Part shown: in pieces, positions 1 to 10,740 of the stretch
Layout of the letters: every line of letters begins with the position of its first letter
Position numbering within the stretch: position 1 is the stretch's first letter
Source: Agriotes lineatus
Lineage: Eukaryota > Arthropoda > Insecta > Coleoptera > Elateridae
Direction of reading: 5' to 3'
Length of the DNA: 64,000 bases
Assembly: GCA_940337035.1 (NCBI GenBank)
Contig: CALNHX010005818.1
Location: forward strand, 1 to 64,000
The notes under the pieces: generated by a model
Databases searched by the model: none
What the model was told of the DNA's origin: nothing
Seen by the model: only the letters and a program-made list of their open reading frames with translations
Program-made: the position numbers and the translations under genes

Positions 1-67
1 CGTGGTGTTCTTCTGAGTAACGCTAACAGGCTTTACAGTAGTATTTATTTTAACATTTCATATTTCG

Positions 68-199
68 GATTCGATAAATTGCCATTCGATAAATTGTGAT
101 TCGATAAATTGCGTTTCGGTAAATTGCGTTTTCGATAAATTGATTTTCGATCAATTGAGTTCGGTCAATTGCGTTCGATAAATTGAGATTCGGTAAACT
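68..199. repeat. Minisatellite, ~15-16 bp unit
   Basis: About nine degenerate copies of a 15-16 bp unit with the core TTCGATAAATTG (variants TTCGGTAAATTG, TTCGATCAATTG) lie head to tail. The unit is not preserved in a multiple of three and no credible reading frame uses it. The following 200-507 holds no recognisable gene. Confidence 0.85.
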
Positions 200-577
200 T
201 TCCGGTAACGGTTTTAGTTACTAGAACGTTGCCGTTACTAGTATTAACATTGACATTGCTATTAACATCTACACCAGTTAACCGTAATTGTTTTTCTTCA
301 AGTTGTGTTCTGCAATTGCGTTGATGTGTTGGAGTAGCTGCATGTTTTTGCACCGCTTGAAGACCGCAGTGAAACACGTTTATCTCTTTAGCACAAACTA
401 TACAAAAGGCTATACCTATGTTCAGTTTTCTTTTTTAACCAACTTTTGTAATTGTAACCGTTTGGATCTGTTTCTTCCAACCACTTCGCTTGCACTTGAC
501 AATTTTTCAGGGTTGCCACAGTGAGCCCAGCCCGAAAAAACCCGTCGGGTTGGGCCCACGTGAAAAAACCCGCTGCA

Positions 578-1210
578 TTTTGCCAACCGTTAGGTCAAGG
601 GATAATCAAAAATGATAAAACTTGGTATCGATCTACAATTTTTAAACATATTTTATATAGAATGGACTCCGTTGACTCATTAGAAGAGCTACAAAATCCA
701 TTAATTTATTAGATGTCGTTTACTTTATTAAAAAGGCATGGGAGCAAGTGAACCCTACAACCATAAAGAATTGGTTTAAGAAAGAAAGCAGGATTCACAT
801 TTTCAGATGTTCCCGAAGTTTCTACAAAATTTGAACCCGATGATGAGTTACCTTTGTCTATTATTTCTGAAAGGTCTAAAATGATACAATAAACTACAAC
901 AAATGATGTGGATTTTGAGACGTACGTTGGGATAGATGAAAATTTAGTGTATGAAGATGAAAGTGTTGATATACATTTTGAGAGTGTCGAATCACAACAA
1001 GAAACAGATAGTCAAATTGAGGTTGTAGTACAGCAGTATAACCCTGAAAATGGTATCAAATCAAATAAAGAAGTTTTGTCAATTCTGCAAACAATCAAAT
1101 CGTTTACCACAGAAAATGGCGATATAAAAGGATATGAATTAACAACCAGTTTAGAGGAGTATTTTAAAAATGCATTAATAGAAAAAAAAACAAATTGTGT
1201 CAAAAAATAA
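578..1210 (+). pseudogene. Tigger (pogo) transposase, C-terminal half, broken
   Basis: Translated pieces in shifting frames follow the order of Tigger/jerky-type DDE_1 transposases: QPLGQGIIKN just after the third catalytic region, then a run ending SVDSLEEL, then FIKKAWEQVNPTTIKNWF, then KKAGF, then an acidic C-terminal tail (908-1210) ending at a stop. At least two frameshifts and one stop (near 890) break it. The first two catalytic aspartates are missing, so only the 3' half is present. The matching right terminal repeat ends at 1467 (ACTG followed by TA), giving a 3' half-element of roughly 578-1467 lying wholly inside the hAT element. Confidence 0.8.
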
Positions 1211-1389
1211 TTATAGACTTTTTTCAACCCTCTTAATCACATGTATGTGTTTTAAACTTTTATGTTCATTTAAATGTGTATTTTTGTTATGTTTAAGTAT
1301 ACCTGCTCTAATTATTTATTGTATCTACTTTATACATTATGTACTAATAAATTTAATGTAAAATAACTTCTGTTGATTATTAGTACAAA

Positions 1390-1467
1390 TTTCTCGTGAA
1401 CGGACACCTCCTTTAAACGAGCAAATTTTCAGCGACCGTGGGTGTCCGCCTAACAGAGAGTATACTG
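1390..1467. repeat. Right terminal repeat of the Tigger fragment
   Basis: The stretch ends with AGAGAGTATACTG followed by TA, the usual pogo/Tigger end (CAGT tip on the reverse strand, TA target). GTGTCCG occurs twice within it. No partner left repeat was found between 508 and 578, consistent with loss of the 5' half. Confidence 0.65.
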
Positions 1468-2224
1468 TACATATATCTATCTACACATTGTGAATTTACG
1501 TGTCTTGCAAATGTTCTAGATTAGAATGTCTGACCCCTCAGACGGCGGAATTCTACTGTAGCTTGTACGAAAAAAAAACCGATGAGCCCGGGAAGACGGG
1601 AAAAACCCGAACAAAGCCTGAAAAACCCCCCATGGGCCAGTGGGTTGGGTTTTTCTGAAAAAACCCGGGTTTTTCAAACCCTGCAATTTTTACCCATATT
1701 TTCCTAAATAAACAATTCATGTATATAAATGTATAACCTACTAATAAAATGCCATTTACCTGTGCTAGTGCCTGTTACCCCAACGAACAGTTTTTAAAAT
1801 AAATATCCAACGAACAACCACAACAGAAAATACAAGGTTAGGTAAAAAGTAGCCAACTAATAACACCAAAATCAAATGTGGGCATAACAACATGATGTTT
1901 ATGATCGCTGTATAGCGGCAAATGTTTTACCATTGGTTAGCACAGACGCAAACACCGAAAATAAATTGCCGCTTGATTTTGCTAATGATCTCAAACAAAA
2001 CTAACGGCAAACAGGCAAACAGCTAGGGCAATTTAATGACAAAACCTTGTTATACATGACGTTTGGCGCAATATTTAAAAACTATCTATCATTCTGAAAA
2101 AATTGCATTTTAACAAGTGGAAGTGTATGAACAATGACCTAAATCATATTTTTAGTCCATTCTCCCGAAAAAAAAAAATGACAAAAAATGACTTTCAGTT
2201 TACAAAAAACTAAAAAAGACTAAG

Positions 2225-2876
2225 ATGACCTCACTGGAAGCCCTGCGAAATTCAAATTTTGGTTCTGCTATTTCGAACGAGACCATAAACATTCCTCCAA
2301 ATGATGTGTTTCCAGGAACTGAAACTGAATTTCCCAGTTTTTTTTGTAGCAGATGAGGCCTTCCCCTTAAGAAAAAAACATAATGCGGCCATATCCCCAC
2401 AAAAATCCAACAAAGAAACAAGCTATATTTAATTATAGACTGACTAGAGCACGCCGTATGATTGAGAATACGTTTGGTATTCTAGCGTCCAGATGGCGAA
2501 TATTAAGAAGACCCATCATAGGTCATCCAAAGACAGTGGACAGTATAGTGAAAGCTGCTACCGTCCTTCATAATTTCTTGAGAGTCACGAGGCAGTTTGA
2601 TACATTCATAAATAACATGGCTGATTCCGAAAATGAAATGGGCCAAGTAAGAATTTCAGAAACGCAGTTATTTTGTAGTGTTACCATTAATTGATATACT
2701 TTTAGATTGTAGCGGGTGAACGGCGTGAACAGCCGAATGTTCTAGTGAATATACCTAATCAAGGCTCCAGGAATTATTCTCGAGAAGTAATGGAACAGAG
2801 AAATGTTCTATGTCCTTATTTTGTGTCTGAAGCCGGGCAAATTCCTTGGCAGGAGTATGCAATTTCCAGCAAATAA
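2225..2876 (+). pseudogene. PIF/Harbinger transposase (HARBI1-like), C-terminal part
   Basis: The main frame (2383-2646) carries the Harbinger DDE hallmark MRPYP followed by NYRLTRARRMIENTFGILASRWR, where the E of 'IEN' is the third catalytic residue, and a VKAATVLHNFLR segment. Upstream, 2225-2380 reads toward a VADEAFPLRKN motif but needs a frameshift near 2345-2355. A phase-0 intron is well supported: exon to 2646, GTAAGA at 2647, TTTTAG ending 2705, then an open frame 2706-2876 ending at TAA. The first two catalytic regions are absent. Degenerate nuclear-type transposase fragment; the surrounding 1692-2224 is AT-rich with no gene seen. Confidence 0.8.
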
Positions 2877-3136
2877 ATTTATTTCATAGTTTCTGAAGTT
2901 AATGTTTTATATTATTTACAAGTCAAAAAGACGTTTAAGGTCCTAGCAAATTTTTTGTGCTTGTACTGAATACATTTTTGTTGCGATGTCTTAAGTAAAT
3001 GTACCAAAAGCTGACACTCTTAAAAGAATTTTAATAGTTAAGGTAAAGGAAAAATAAAATTTATGTTAGGTACAAGTTCAATGATTAAAAAGTGATGTGT
3101 ATTTACATTTCAGTTCAGTCAATTATTGTAGTACTG

Positions 3137-3350
3137 TCATTTAATAAAAGTTTGAAATTTTTCTATTTCGGGACATTTATAAAAACCTGTACTATAGAGT
3201 AATGAAGGAGCAGATATTATTTCCACAATATCATGGAAATCATACCACAAAGTATCTTTACTTTTAGGCCACTTGCAATAAAAAGGTCCGCTTAGCTGCA
3301 TAACACTAACTCTAGCTAGTTTGCCCCTTAATTTTATATCTTCCATAATT
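3137..3350 (-). other. C-terminal compact (SH3/Tudor-like?) domain of transposase 1
   Basis: The last ~75 residues contain VIVKYEGENFPG, then VSVMQL, then KWPKSKDTLWYDFHDIVEII and a final CPE motif. The same order of motifs occurs at the C-terminus of the transposase at 10493-12400, and a more distant version at 51776-51950. The alternating hydrophobic, glycine-rich pattern looks like a small beta-barrel; that fold is inference only. A low-complexity Glu-rich linker precedes it. Confidence 0.6.
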
Positions 3351-3792
3351 CCAGGAAAATTCTCCCCCTCATACTTTACTATAACATTCTGTTTCTTAAT
3401 TGGCACTAATTCTTTCTTATTTTCTTTATCTTCTTTTTCAGATTCTTCTATCTCGGCTTCATCTATTTCGCTTTCTTCTATTTCATTTTCTTCTGTTTCA
3501 CATTCGTCTACTTCGGTTGCTTTCTTATTTTTCTGATTATTGATTCTCTTGCCCTGAAGGGCCTTTTCAATACGTTTTTTCTTTCTTTCTTCTTTCTCCA
3601 ATTCGTTGTTCTTTTTTCATATGAAATTCCCTCCATTGTTGCGAAGTGGCGACAGATGGTTTTTTTCTTTTGTTCGTTTCGGAGTAGTTTTTGGAATTGT
3701 TGGCCAAAACAAACAGTTTTGAAAAGAAGAAGGTACTTTAATATTATCAAAAGGAGTTGTGGATCCAAAATGTCTATTATGTTCTTTTACTT

Positions 3793-3935
3793 TGTTCATA
3801 TCTTCGACATTCTCAACTACACCATTGTCTTCGTTCACATCTTCGACATTCTCATCTACACCATTGCCTTTTTTCATATCTTCAACGGTCTCATCTACAC
3901 TATCATCTTTGTTCACATCTTGAAAAGTCTCATTT
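3793..3935 (-). repeat. 39-bp in-frame repeats in transposase 1
   Basis: About 3.5 degenerate copies of a 39-bp unit encode a 13-residue acidic repeat resembling V-EDMNK-NGVDEN on the minus strand. The period is a multiple of three, so the frame is kept; it lies in the acidic region between the catalytic and C-terminal domains. Confidence 0.75.
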
Positions 3936-4284
3936 ACGTTACCTTCGTGCAGATTTTCCCCACCCTCTTCATTATCTGTCTTTTTCAAGTCATTCAAATT
4001 ATCATCATTATTAATTTCATTGATATCTACAACATCCACACCTTCAATGTTATTTATTTCATCATTTATAATCTCATTTAACCAATCCGCTTCTAGAATT
4101 AATACATCTTCATTATAATTGTTAAGATTTTCCAGGTTTTTATTTTGAGAATATCTTTCACTATTATCATCTATGGGAGCAACTCGATCAGAAATACGTT
4201 TCCAGATTAAATACAACGATTTATCCTCAATTTCTACTTCTGTTTCATTTTTACTTCCTTTTACAATAAAGGCAGTATTGGATT

Positions 4285-4965
4285 CACCCCAAAAATTTGA
4301 AATTGAGTTTTCAACAGATCTTCACGTTTTGGAGTCCCCTGAACCCAAAAAACATATTTTTTTTCATTGGTCTCTCTGTGTGTGTGTGTCTGTCTGTCTG
4401 TCTGTGAACAGAATATCTCAAAAATGAAAAGAGGTATGGCGTTGAAACTTCATATATAAGTTTAGTGTACTATGTAGATGAGAGAGCAAGTTTTTGAAGA
4501 AAATCGCATAACCGGAAGTAGGTGTTTACTCTTGTGATTTTTCAGTTTTTTTCGATTTTTTCAAAAACGGCTCTAACGATTTTTTTTAAACTTTACATTT
4601 TTACTACATTTTTAATGTGTATTGATGTGAAATAGGTGATTTTCCAGTTGAATACTTCTAAAGTGGGCTTCTTTTGTTTTGTTTTCTATTTTTTTTATTA
4701 ACTCCTATTTTAAATAAAACACCCAGTATATTATTACATTTTTGAATTCACCTTAAAATTCTAGAGAAAATTTGTCTCTTCAATTAACGCTCTATTTTGT
4801 ACCGTTTTTGTAGAATTTGTAATTTTTGGAAATTTTTGGCAAATGGTTAAAAATTAAAAATGAAATTTTTGACTAATTATAAGAACACTGTAAAAGGAAG
4901 TTGTGTGAGTGTATCACACCAGATTTTTTCTTTTAAAATTATTTAATTTATTTTGTCCTATCTCC
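4285..4965. repeat. Interspersed noncoding repeat inside transposase intron
   Basis: A block containing TTTTTTCATTGGTCTCTCTGTG, a (TG)n/(TGTC)n run at 4376-4403, and long T-rich stretches separates two exons of transposase 1. Upstream exon ends with a GT at about 4977 (minus strand) and the next open frame resumes near 4280. The composition resembles a dispersed repeat inserted in the intron; no terminal repeats or clear duplication were found, so its class is undetermined. Confidence 0.5.
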
Positions 4966-6365
4966 TGTTAAAAATACTTTAAAACAGTAACATCATTATT
5001 ATAATCAATTGTGGTATTAACAGAAATATTTACATCGGTATTCTTATTTGTATCCTCTATCAAATTTTTAAAATCAATGGCATTGGGGTCCAATGGACAA
5101 AGTCCGCATTTTCGAAATCCATTTTGTAAAGTTTCGATTTTCACAGCGTCCTTTATTACTGACTCTAAGAGGGGAGCAAAATTTTCTCGTTTTAATTTTT
5201 CACCAAAATGTTTCAACCGTCATTTATGAACTCCTATTTTCCATTGCATTTTTAATGGATGAAAAACAGCCACATCCATTGGCTGCAATATATGTGTGGC
5301 ATTTGGGTACAATGCCACTAATTCTACACCATTTTTTACACAAAAGTCACTCAATGGCAGCGTTAGATGAGAAGAGTGCCCATTCACAAAGAATATAATT
5401 GGAAGTTCTATTTCATTTGCCACTAGCCATGGATGGAACACATTAGAGACATATTCAAAAAAAGTTTGCCCAGTCATCCAGCCGGATTCTGATTTGCCTA
5501 TGCAAAATGTATCTGGCATTGGTTTCGAAATGTATGGTGGTATGCGTTCATATGGAAACACAACCATAGTTGGTGCTAACATTCCTGCTGCGTTTCCTGA
5601 AAATGACAAAAAGGTATAACATTAAAAAGTATATACGTACCATTTAAAAGAGTCGTCAAACATTCCTTTTCGTCATTTGCTATGAATGAATAGACAGCTT
5701 TGCTACCCTTCCTAGTCAGAACCCTCCCTCCCTTTGGACTAAAAAAAATGCAGTTTTGTCCGCATTCCACACTCTATTTGGATTATTTAGAACATTTAGC
5801 AAGTTTTTGTTCATAAAATATTGGGTAATTTCTTCAAACCAATTTCGCACCTTCTCTTCGCTCACAATTGCTCGGCTCCGTGTTAGGTTTTGGGTAATTC
5901 TTTCGGATAGCACAGGGTGCCTTTTTAAAAATAAGTCGTACCAATGCCGCCCAGGGCGATTATTTAGAAATTTTTTTTGTCTTTTCATCTTCGTAATGAT
6001 CATTTCCACACTATCTAACAGCTGCTCTTTAGTGGCTGGAAATCCAGAATCTCCTAGGTGCATCAACCAGGTAACCAAGCCTTGCTCTTCCTCATTGGAG
6101 AGTACGATAGGTGCACCAATTTTGCGCTCTTCCGGATATTTTCCGGAACACTTGTAAGGCAAAGTGGTCCGAGGAACGCCATGTGCTTTGCTTGCAGTTG
6201 CAACTGGTATCCCGGCCTTTACATCCTTGATAGCTAATCTCAGATTCTTCAGAATACTTCAAATTCTTCTTTTTATTCATATTAACTGAAATTTATTTTT
6301 ACTGTCACTACTCACGGTTAATTGTTAAATAAAATACTTATTACACCAACCAAGCTAACCAATGT

Positions 6366-6401
6366 GTCAGGTTTAGGAACTCATGCGTTCCTAAATCTGA
6401 C
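6366..6401. repeat. Short imperfect hairpin
   Basis: GTCAGGTTTAGGAAC is followed after six bases by its inverted copy with one mismatch (14 of 15). It lies in the 5' noncoding arm of pogo element 1 beside TTTAAGG/CTTAAAG motifs and may be a subterminal structure of that element. Confidence 0.6.
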
Positions 6402-7007
6402 GTAAAGCGTTAGCTTTAAGGAATTAAAATAATTTATGTTCTTAAAGCTGATACCCTAAATTAAATAGATTAGGAAGATATTTTGAGGTAATGTACCAGA
6501 TTTTCCTTTTAATTAATACCTTATTGTGCTTATCAAATGAATAATGCATGTCAAAATACACCAGTAACAATATTAAATGAATTTTACAATACGCAAGTTC
6601 TTAGCTTACCTTCTTAGAAATCCTTCTCCTTCGCGCCGATGTAACCGTCAGTCACTTACAAATTTAAATGTAATGTCGGCAATATAGATTTCGTTTTTTA
6701 AGTTTGTACTACAATAATTCCACAATTTATAAAGCCCGATTTACACTATGTAGCATCATATTTAACCTTAATTAAAAGATGAAAGTATCAGCGTTTGGGT
6801 CACTGTCAGCTTATGGTACAATTACCCTATCATTAATTATGAAGCATTTCTGTAAACGAAAAACTAAAAATTTCTTTTCATCTTCAACCAGTATGAAGTA
6901 AAAATGTTTATGTATCTCGCATGAAAAGTAGCTTTAATGTACTTGCAAGTACAATTTGCTTTAACTTTTCATTCTAGATACACAAACAACTATTATAATA
7001 CATAAAT

Positions 7008-7798
7008 TGTTACGTTAAAATTGCGCTTTCTGTAGATTTGTCGCATCATTCTACATTTTTTGGGTAACTTCATGGGAAGCGCTCTCCGAATTGTAGCTCT
7101 GTGGGAGTATTTAAATATCGCGCGCTCTCGAGATGGTTGCGCGGACTGTCATGGCGTCCGTTGATAAGATTTTTATCCTTTGGCGTGTTTCCGCTTTTCG
7201 AGGAGCTCTTTTTGGTCCTGCTTCGCTGCAGCAAACGCTACAATTCCAATGTCTTCTTAGTGGGTAATTTTGAGGGGCTTTGATGCCAGACGCTGGATTG
7301 CGGATTCGTCCCCTAGCAACGACAAATTTTGAGCACTTACCTTTGCCCCGCTTAGTTGCGGATCCTGGATTTTGTAGTGAACATGTGCTCGCCCGTTTGG
7401 GGTAAGTCTCTTTTGGAATTTTGGACTTTGGCTTAGGTTCTGATCTTATTATTAGCGTGACGTGCCGAGCCCACGAATTGCAGTTTGGAAATTTGGCTGC
7501 TGGGAGATTTCCTTTGAACGACCTCGTGAAAGGCCCCCTTTGCTAATCTTGGCATCCTCGCCATTTTGGATTCCTAACCGCTGGTGCCGACAGCAGAGCT
7601 TCCGTGGTCCTTAGGAAAGCACACCACGTGCTAGGCATCCATCAAGCCCCTTGTTGGCCGTGTTGGGCCGATGAGTTAACTGCCCCAGGCCCCGGGTCTC
7701 CGTTTCGACCACAGGTACCAGCTAGGCGAAAACCTGTACACTAGCCGCAGGCAGGGCCCAAATCAATGTGTGTACGTACCGGTATTTTAACGTGTAAT
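7008..7798. other. GC-richer block, possible solo LTR
   Basis: This stretch is much richer in G and C than its surroundings. It begins TGTTACGTTAAAAT and ends with a near-inverted ATTTTAACGTGTAAT, has a TATA-like TATTTAAATAT (about 7108), and no convincing reading frame. A solo LTR is one explanation, but no target duplication or internal retroviral-like gene was found. The rest of 6819-8311 has no gene I can support. Confidence 0.3.
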
Positions 7799-8768
7799 CG
7801 AAGATTATTGAGAGGTTGTACCTCAAATTGTACTCAGTACCTTCTATGAAAATGAACTTTACTTGCTGTAGGCCTTATTGGATCACTTGTCAACTGCACT
7901 GAGCTAAACAATATAAGTAAATTGTGATATTTGAGAGCTGCGTGTAGTTTTATTTGATGTTGCCGCATAACGTTCTTTTGCAGCTATAGTTCTTAACCCA
8001 TTATAAGAACCCAGTCTGCAATTCGTCTGTTCAAGCATTTGAGATACCTGGCTGTTAGTTTTTCTCTTGATTCGCTGGCGCCCCTTCGGGTTTCCATTCA
8101 ATTAAGTTACTGCACGCCATTCTTCGACTAGAGCTAGTCGTGCCCACCAGGTATCTGATTTTGCTTGATCTAGTTGAGAAATATAGCTAGCGAATTGCCG
8201 CGTTTAAATTAACATAACAAAATATATTCTGAATATTAGTACAATATTGTTATGAAAATAGGCAATAAAAGAGTATAGAATTTACATTATTATTTTTATT
8301 ATATTTACAAGTTACTCATTTAATTCCTCGTACAATTCATCTATAAAAGAATTCAGACGATTTTTGATTTGTCTTTGAATTGTGTTACTTTTATTTTTCA
8401 TTAACGTTCTAATTTGTGCAGTATGGTACCGTAAACTGGGGTGGCTTTGTGACAGATTTAGCAGTTTTTGTCGATTACAAAATTGCATTTTATAAAAATG
8501 AAATATCTGTTACATAAGCAATGAAGGTTATAACACTCTGAACTTACTAATTATTTACTTATTTTCGTGCAATAAATAATTACCATTGTTAAGGAAATTT
8601 TCAACATATAATTTTACAGCCAGGTAGCCAGATGCCAGGGTTCAGTCTGGTTAACTCAAATATACAATCAAGTACACATCAAACAAAGCGGTTTATTTTA
8701 TATACCTATTTACAGTTTAAGATAATAACTAAAATATTCTATGTATTTTCAAATAAAAGATTTGGGTT

Positions 8769-8891
8769 TTAACATATTTCGGGCAGGCTGGCGCCTACTG
8801 GGTTAGGCAAGCCACGATACTTCTTCTCGTACTTTCTCGGCGGCAGGACGAAGGGATTCGTAGTTAGAAGAGCGTCCTCTACTCGGCTAAA
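8769..8891 (-). CDS. Isolated terminal exon-like fragment, product unknown
   Basis: A 123-bp minus-strand open segment follows a strong 3' splice site (polypyrimidine TTCTGTTTCCAG) and ends at TAA (8769-8771). It encodes 40 residues with a biased, protein-like composition: FSRVEDALLTTNPFVLPP, then RKYEKKYRGLPNPVGA, then SLPEIC. I do not recognise the family. It sits in the ~1.45-kb segment (about 8625-10080) inserted in the left arm of pogo element 2, so it may be a captured host exon. No further exons were identified in that segment. Confidence 0.45.
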   Translation of the reverse strand, partial: FSRVEDALLTTNPFVLPPRKYEKKYRGLPNPVGASLPEIC

Positions 8892-10143
8892 CTGGAAACA
8901 GAATCTAGGTTAAGTTTGTTTACTTTTATCTTGGGCTAGAAATAAAGTTATATTTGCTTTTATTTCGGGGGTGTTGAGATTGAACTTGATGTAAGGCGTA
9001 ATCCCCTTTACGTCGAAGCTATTCTACAGTGCCCACAAAACCTCGTGTGATGTAAAAACCTAGTGTGACAAGTGAAAATACGGTAGAATTAAACATCATG
9101 TGTCAGCTTCGACTTTTGTGCCCAATTTGCGTTTAAAGCTGTTACTGAAATTCCAGGGGTGTCTAGGTGAAAACTAGGGGTTTTCAAATTACGTTATTTA
9201 AGGTGAGTGAGACCTCCTTTAAGCTACATGAATTACTTCTAACCTGAAGCCAACCTCACAATTTTTTGGTTTAGATTTCGGGAAGATTATGTACTCTGAA
9301 TTGGGGCACTGCGGAAAGCATGGGAAATCTGTAGGACGAGTTTCCTCTAGGTGAGTGAAACTCTTAATCTTTACGAGTACGTTAATTACGGGAGTTTTCG
9401 TTGCGGGCACTTAACCTCGCAATTTTTGTCAAGTTTGTGCACAGACCTGGAGGGCCTCGCTTTTAAAATGTTTTCTAAATGAATTACGGGAATGTTGTCG
9501 GGAAGCGGTTCCGAGGAGATCTAAAACCCTTAACAGGCGATATAAACAATGATCCACGTACGAGTTTTAGACCACGTCGGTTTCGAAGAGTAAACGTATC
9601 CAAATTCCAGACAGGCATATATACAATGATCCACGTCTGAATTTTAGACAAGATAACTCCTGAATTGGCTCGGAGGAGATCACAGGCATTTCTCAATGGG
9701 CCACTTTGATCTTTAACAGGAATTCAGGGATTTCTGGGAAAGATTGGTTCTAAGACTGAAAGTCAAAAGGTTCTTCGGACAGGACCAGGATTTGGGCCCC
9801 AGGCAGGAAGCTGGTTCGGATCGCTGGATGCAAGTCAAGTCCAACAACGTACGATACCTCTTATTTATACATTACCATACGCCGCAATTCGTGCAGGATT
9901 TTAGGCAGGGATGCGCTTAACGACGACGGCTCGTGTCCTCTGCGCACCTCGATTGTTTCTTCGTGCCTCGGCGATGTTTTCGGACAATTTGTGACGAAGT
10001 TTTGGCGGCGGTCAAATTCGAACGTATTCCAATGCGTAAAAATACGATTTCGGCCGGCGCTAACGTCACAAGGTTCATCAGTTGGCTACTAATCTAACAC
10101 ATAATCTAAATCCTAAAAATTAACAGAAAAAAAATATTCACAA

Positions 10144-10345
10144 AAATACTTGTCACAATTTGACCCCACTCAATGGGGTGACTTTGTGACACCTATTACT
10201 TTCCATGCAAACACAAAGTCAGCATTTAGCCGGATGAGTTTGTGACAAATAATGGTCTGAAACTATGTTTTTCATATTGGGACTGTCACAAAGTCACATC
10301 CTAAATTTTGATCATACAAAAATGTGTCACAAAGTGTACCCAAAT
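10144..10345. repeat. Subterminal motif array, left arm of pogo element 2
   Basis: Four to five copies in both orientations of TGTCACAAAGTCAC / GGGGTGACTTTGTGACA-like motifs lie within 200 bp. The same motif forms part of the terminal repeats and recurs at 12420-12475. Arrays of this kind are likely transposase-binding sites (inference). Confidence 0.75.
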
Positions 10346-10492
10346 AAAACCACTAAACGAGCAAAACTGCTTTATTTAACACAAACTTAGCTAAAAAATC
10401 ACAAATTTTGAAACTGAAAGCAAACTAAATAATAATTCTTAACAAAAAAACGTTCGAAAAGTTACAAAATAATAAAATATGGCCAAATAAAA

Positions 10493-10740
10493 CTAAAAAT
10501 AAAGGCCCATCTCTGGAACTCGAAAGATTTCTCTACGAGACGAGATTTGCTCGGGCTTATTAATTTTTTTCTGGACTATGTCGGAAAACTCATAAAAAGT
10601 TCATCCTTCCGGTCAGGCCACTTCCAATTAACGCCACATTTCTGCATTGCGCTAACGCTAACTTCATTTTCCTTAAGGAGCGTGACCACGCCAGGAAAAA
10701 ATGTCCCTTCATAGCGAATGATAACATAATTTCCAACCTT
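10493..10740 (-). other. C-terminal compact domain of transposase 2
   Basis: Motifs in order: VGNYVIIRYEGTFFPGVV, VSVSAMQ, WKWPDRKDELF, then (after a one-base loss) YEFSDIV and FRVPEM. These match, position by position, the C-terminus of transposase 1 (VIVKYEGENFPG, VSVMQL, KWPKSKDTLWYDFHDIV, CPEI). Shared retention after the DDE domain suggests a functional module, perhaps chromatin or DNA binding (inference). Confidence 0.6.

Larger units (their letters stand above)
508..1683. mobile_element. hAT element with 8-bp target duplication
   Basis: The element starts CAGGGTTGCC and ends AAACCCTG, so the tips are inverted repeats, and it is flanked on both sides by the identical octamer CAATTTTT (500-507 and 1684-1691). 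An 8-bp duplication plus CAGGG-type tips is characteristic of hAT transposons. The arms (508-575 and about 1570-1683) are rich in GGGTTTTTC/GAAAAACCC blocks. No hAT transposase is visible; the interior is filled by the 3' part of a pogo/Tigger element. It is therefore a nonautonomous hAT carrying foreign cargo. Confidence 0.88.
3137..6280 (-). pseudogene. pogo/Tigger transposase 1 with C-terminal compact domain
   Basis: Order from the N-terminus (high coordinates): start ATG at 6280; helix-turn-helix with KDVKAGIPVATASKAHGVPR after a frameshift near 6240; CENP-B-like HTH region to about 5830; DDE_1 catalytic domain. Catalytic positions: WNADKTAF keeps the first D, FVNGHSSH has N where D is expected, QPMDVAVF keeps the third D. 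A 44-bp intron (5597-5640, GT..AG) restores the frame. Other lesions: a frameshift near 5748 and a TGA near 5217 replacing a conserved Trp codon. After GFRKCGLCPLDPNAIDF an intron filled by a repeat (4217-4967) separates an acidic region and a C-terminal compact domain (3137-3350). Nuclear cut-and-paste transposase, now inactive. Confidence 0.85.
3004..6816 (-). mobile_element. pogo/Tigger element 1 (TA duplication)
   Basis: The left end reads TA then CCAAAAGCTGACA and the right end, on the reverse strand, TA then CCATAAGCTGACA, enclosing a minus-strand transposase gene. TA flanks at 3002-3003 and 6817-6818 match the TA target of Tc1/mariner/pogo elements. Related GCTGATA motifs occur subterminally near 6450 and 6788. 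The terminal repeat is short (about 13 bp with one mismatch), so exact ends are fairly but not absolutely certain. Confidence 0.7.

Noticed and set aside
7008..7798. Complete LTR retrotransposon
   Set aside because: Only one LTR-like block is present, with no second copy, gag, protease or integrase in the window.
7904..8101. Possible tail of an RTE-type LINE (minus strand)
   Set aside because: WKPEGRQRIKRK and AAKERYA faintly recall the C-terminus of some LINE proteins, but stops are frequent and no RT is nearby.
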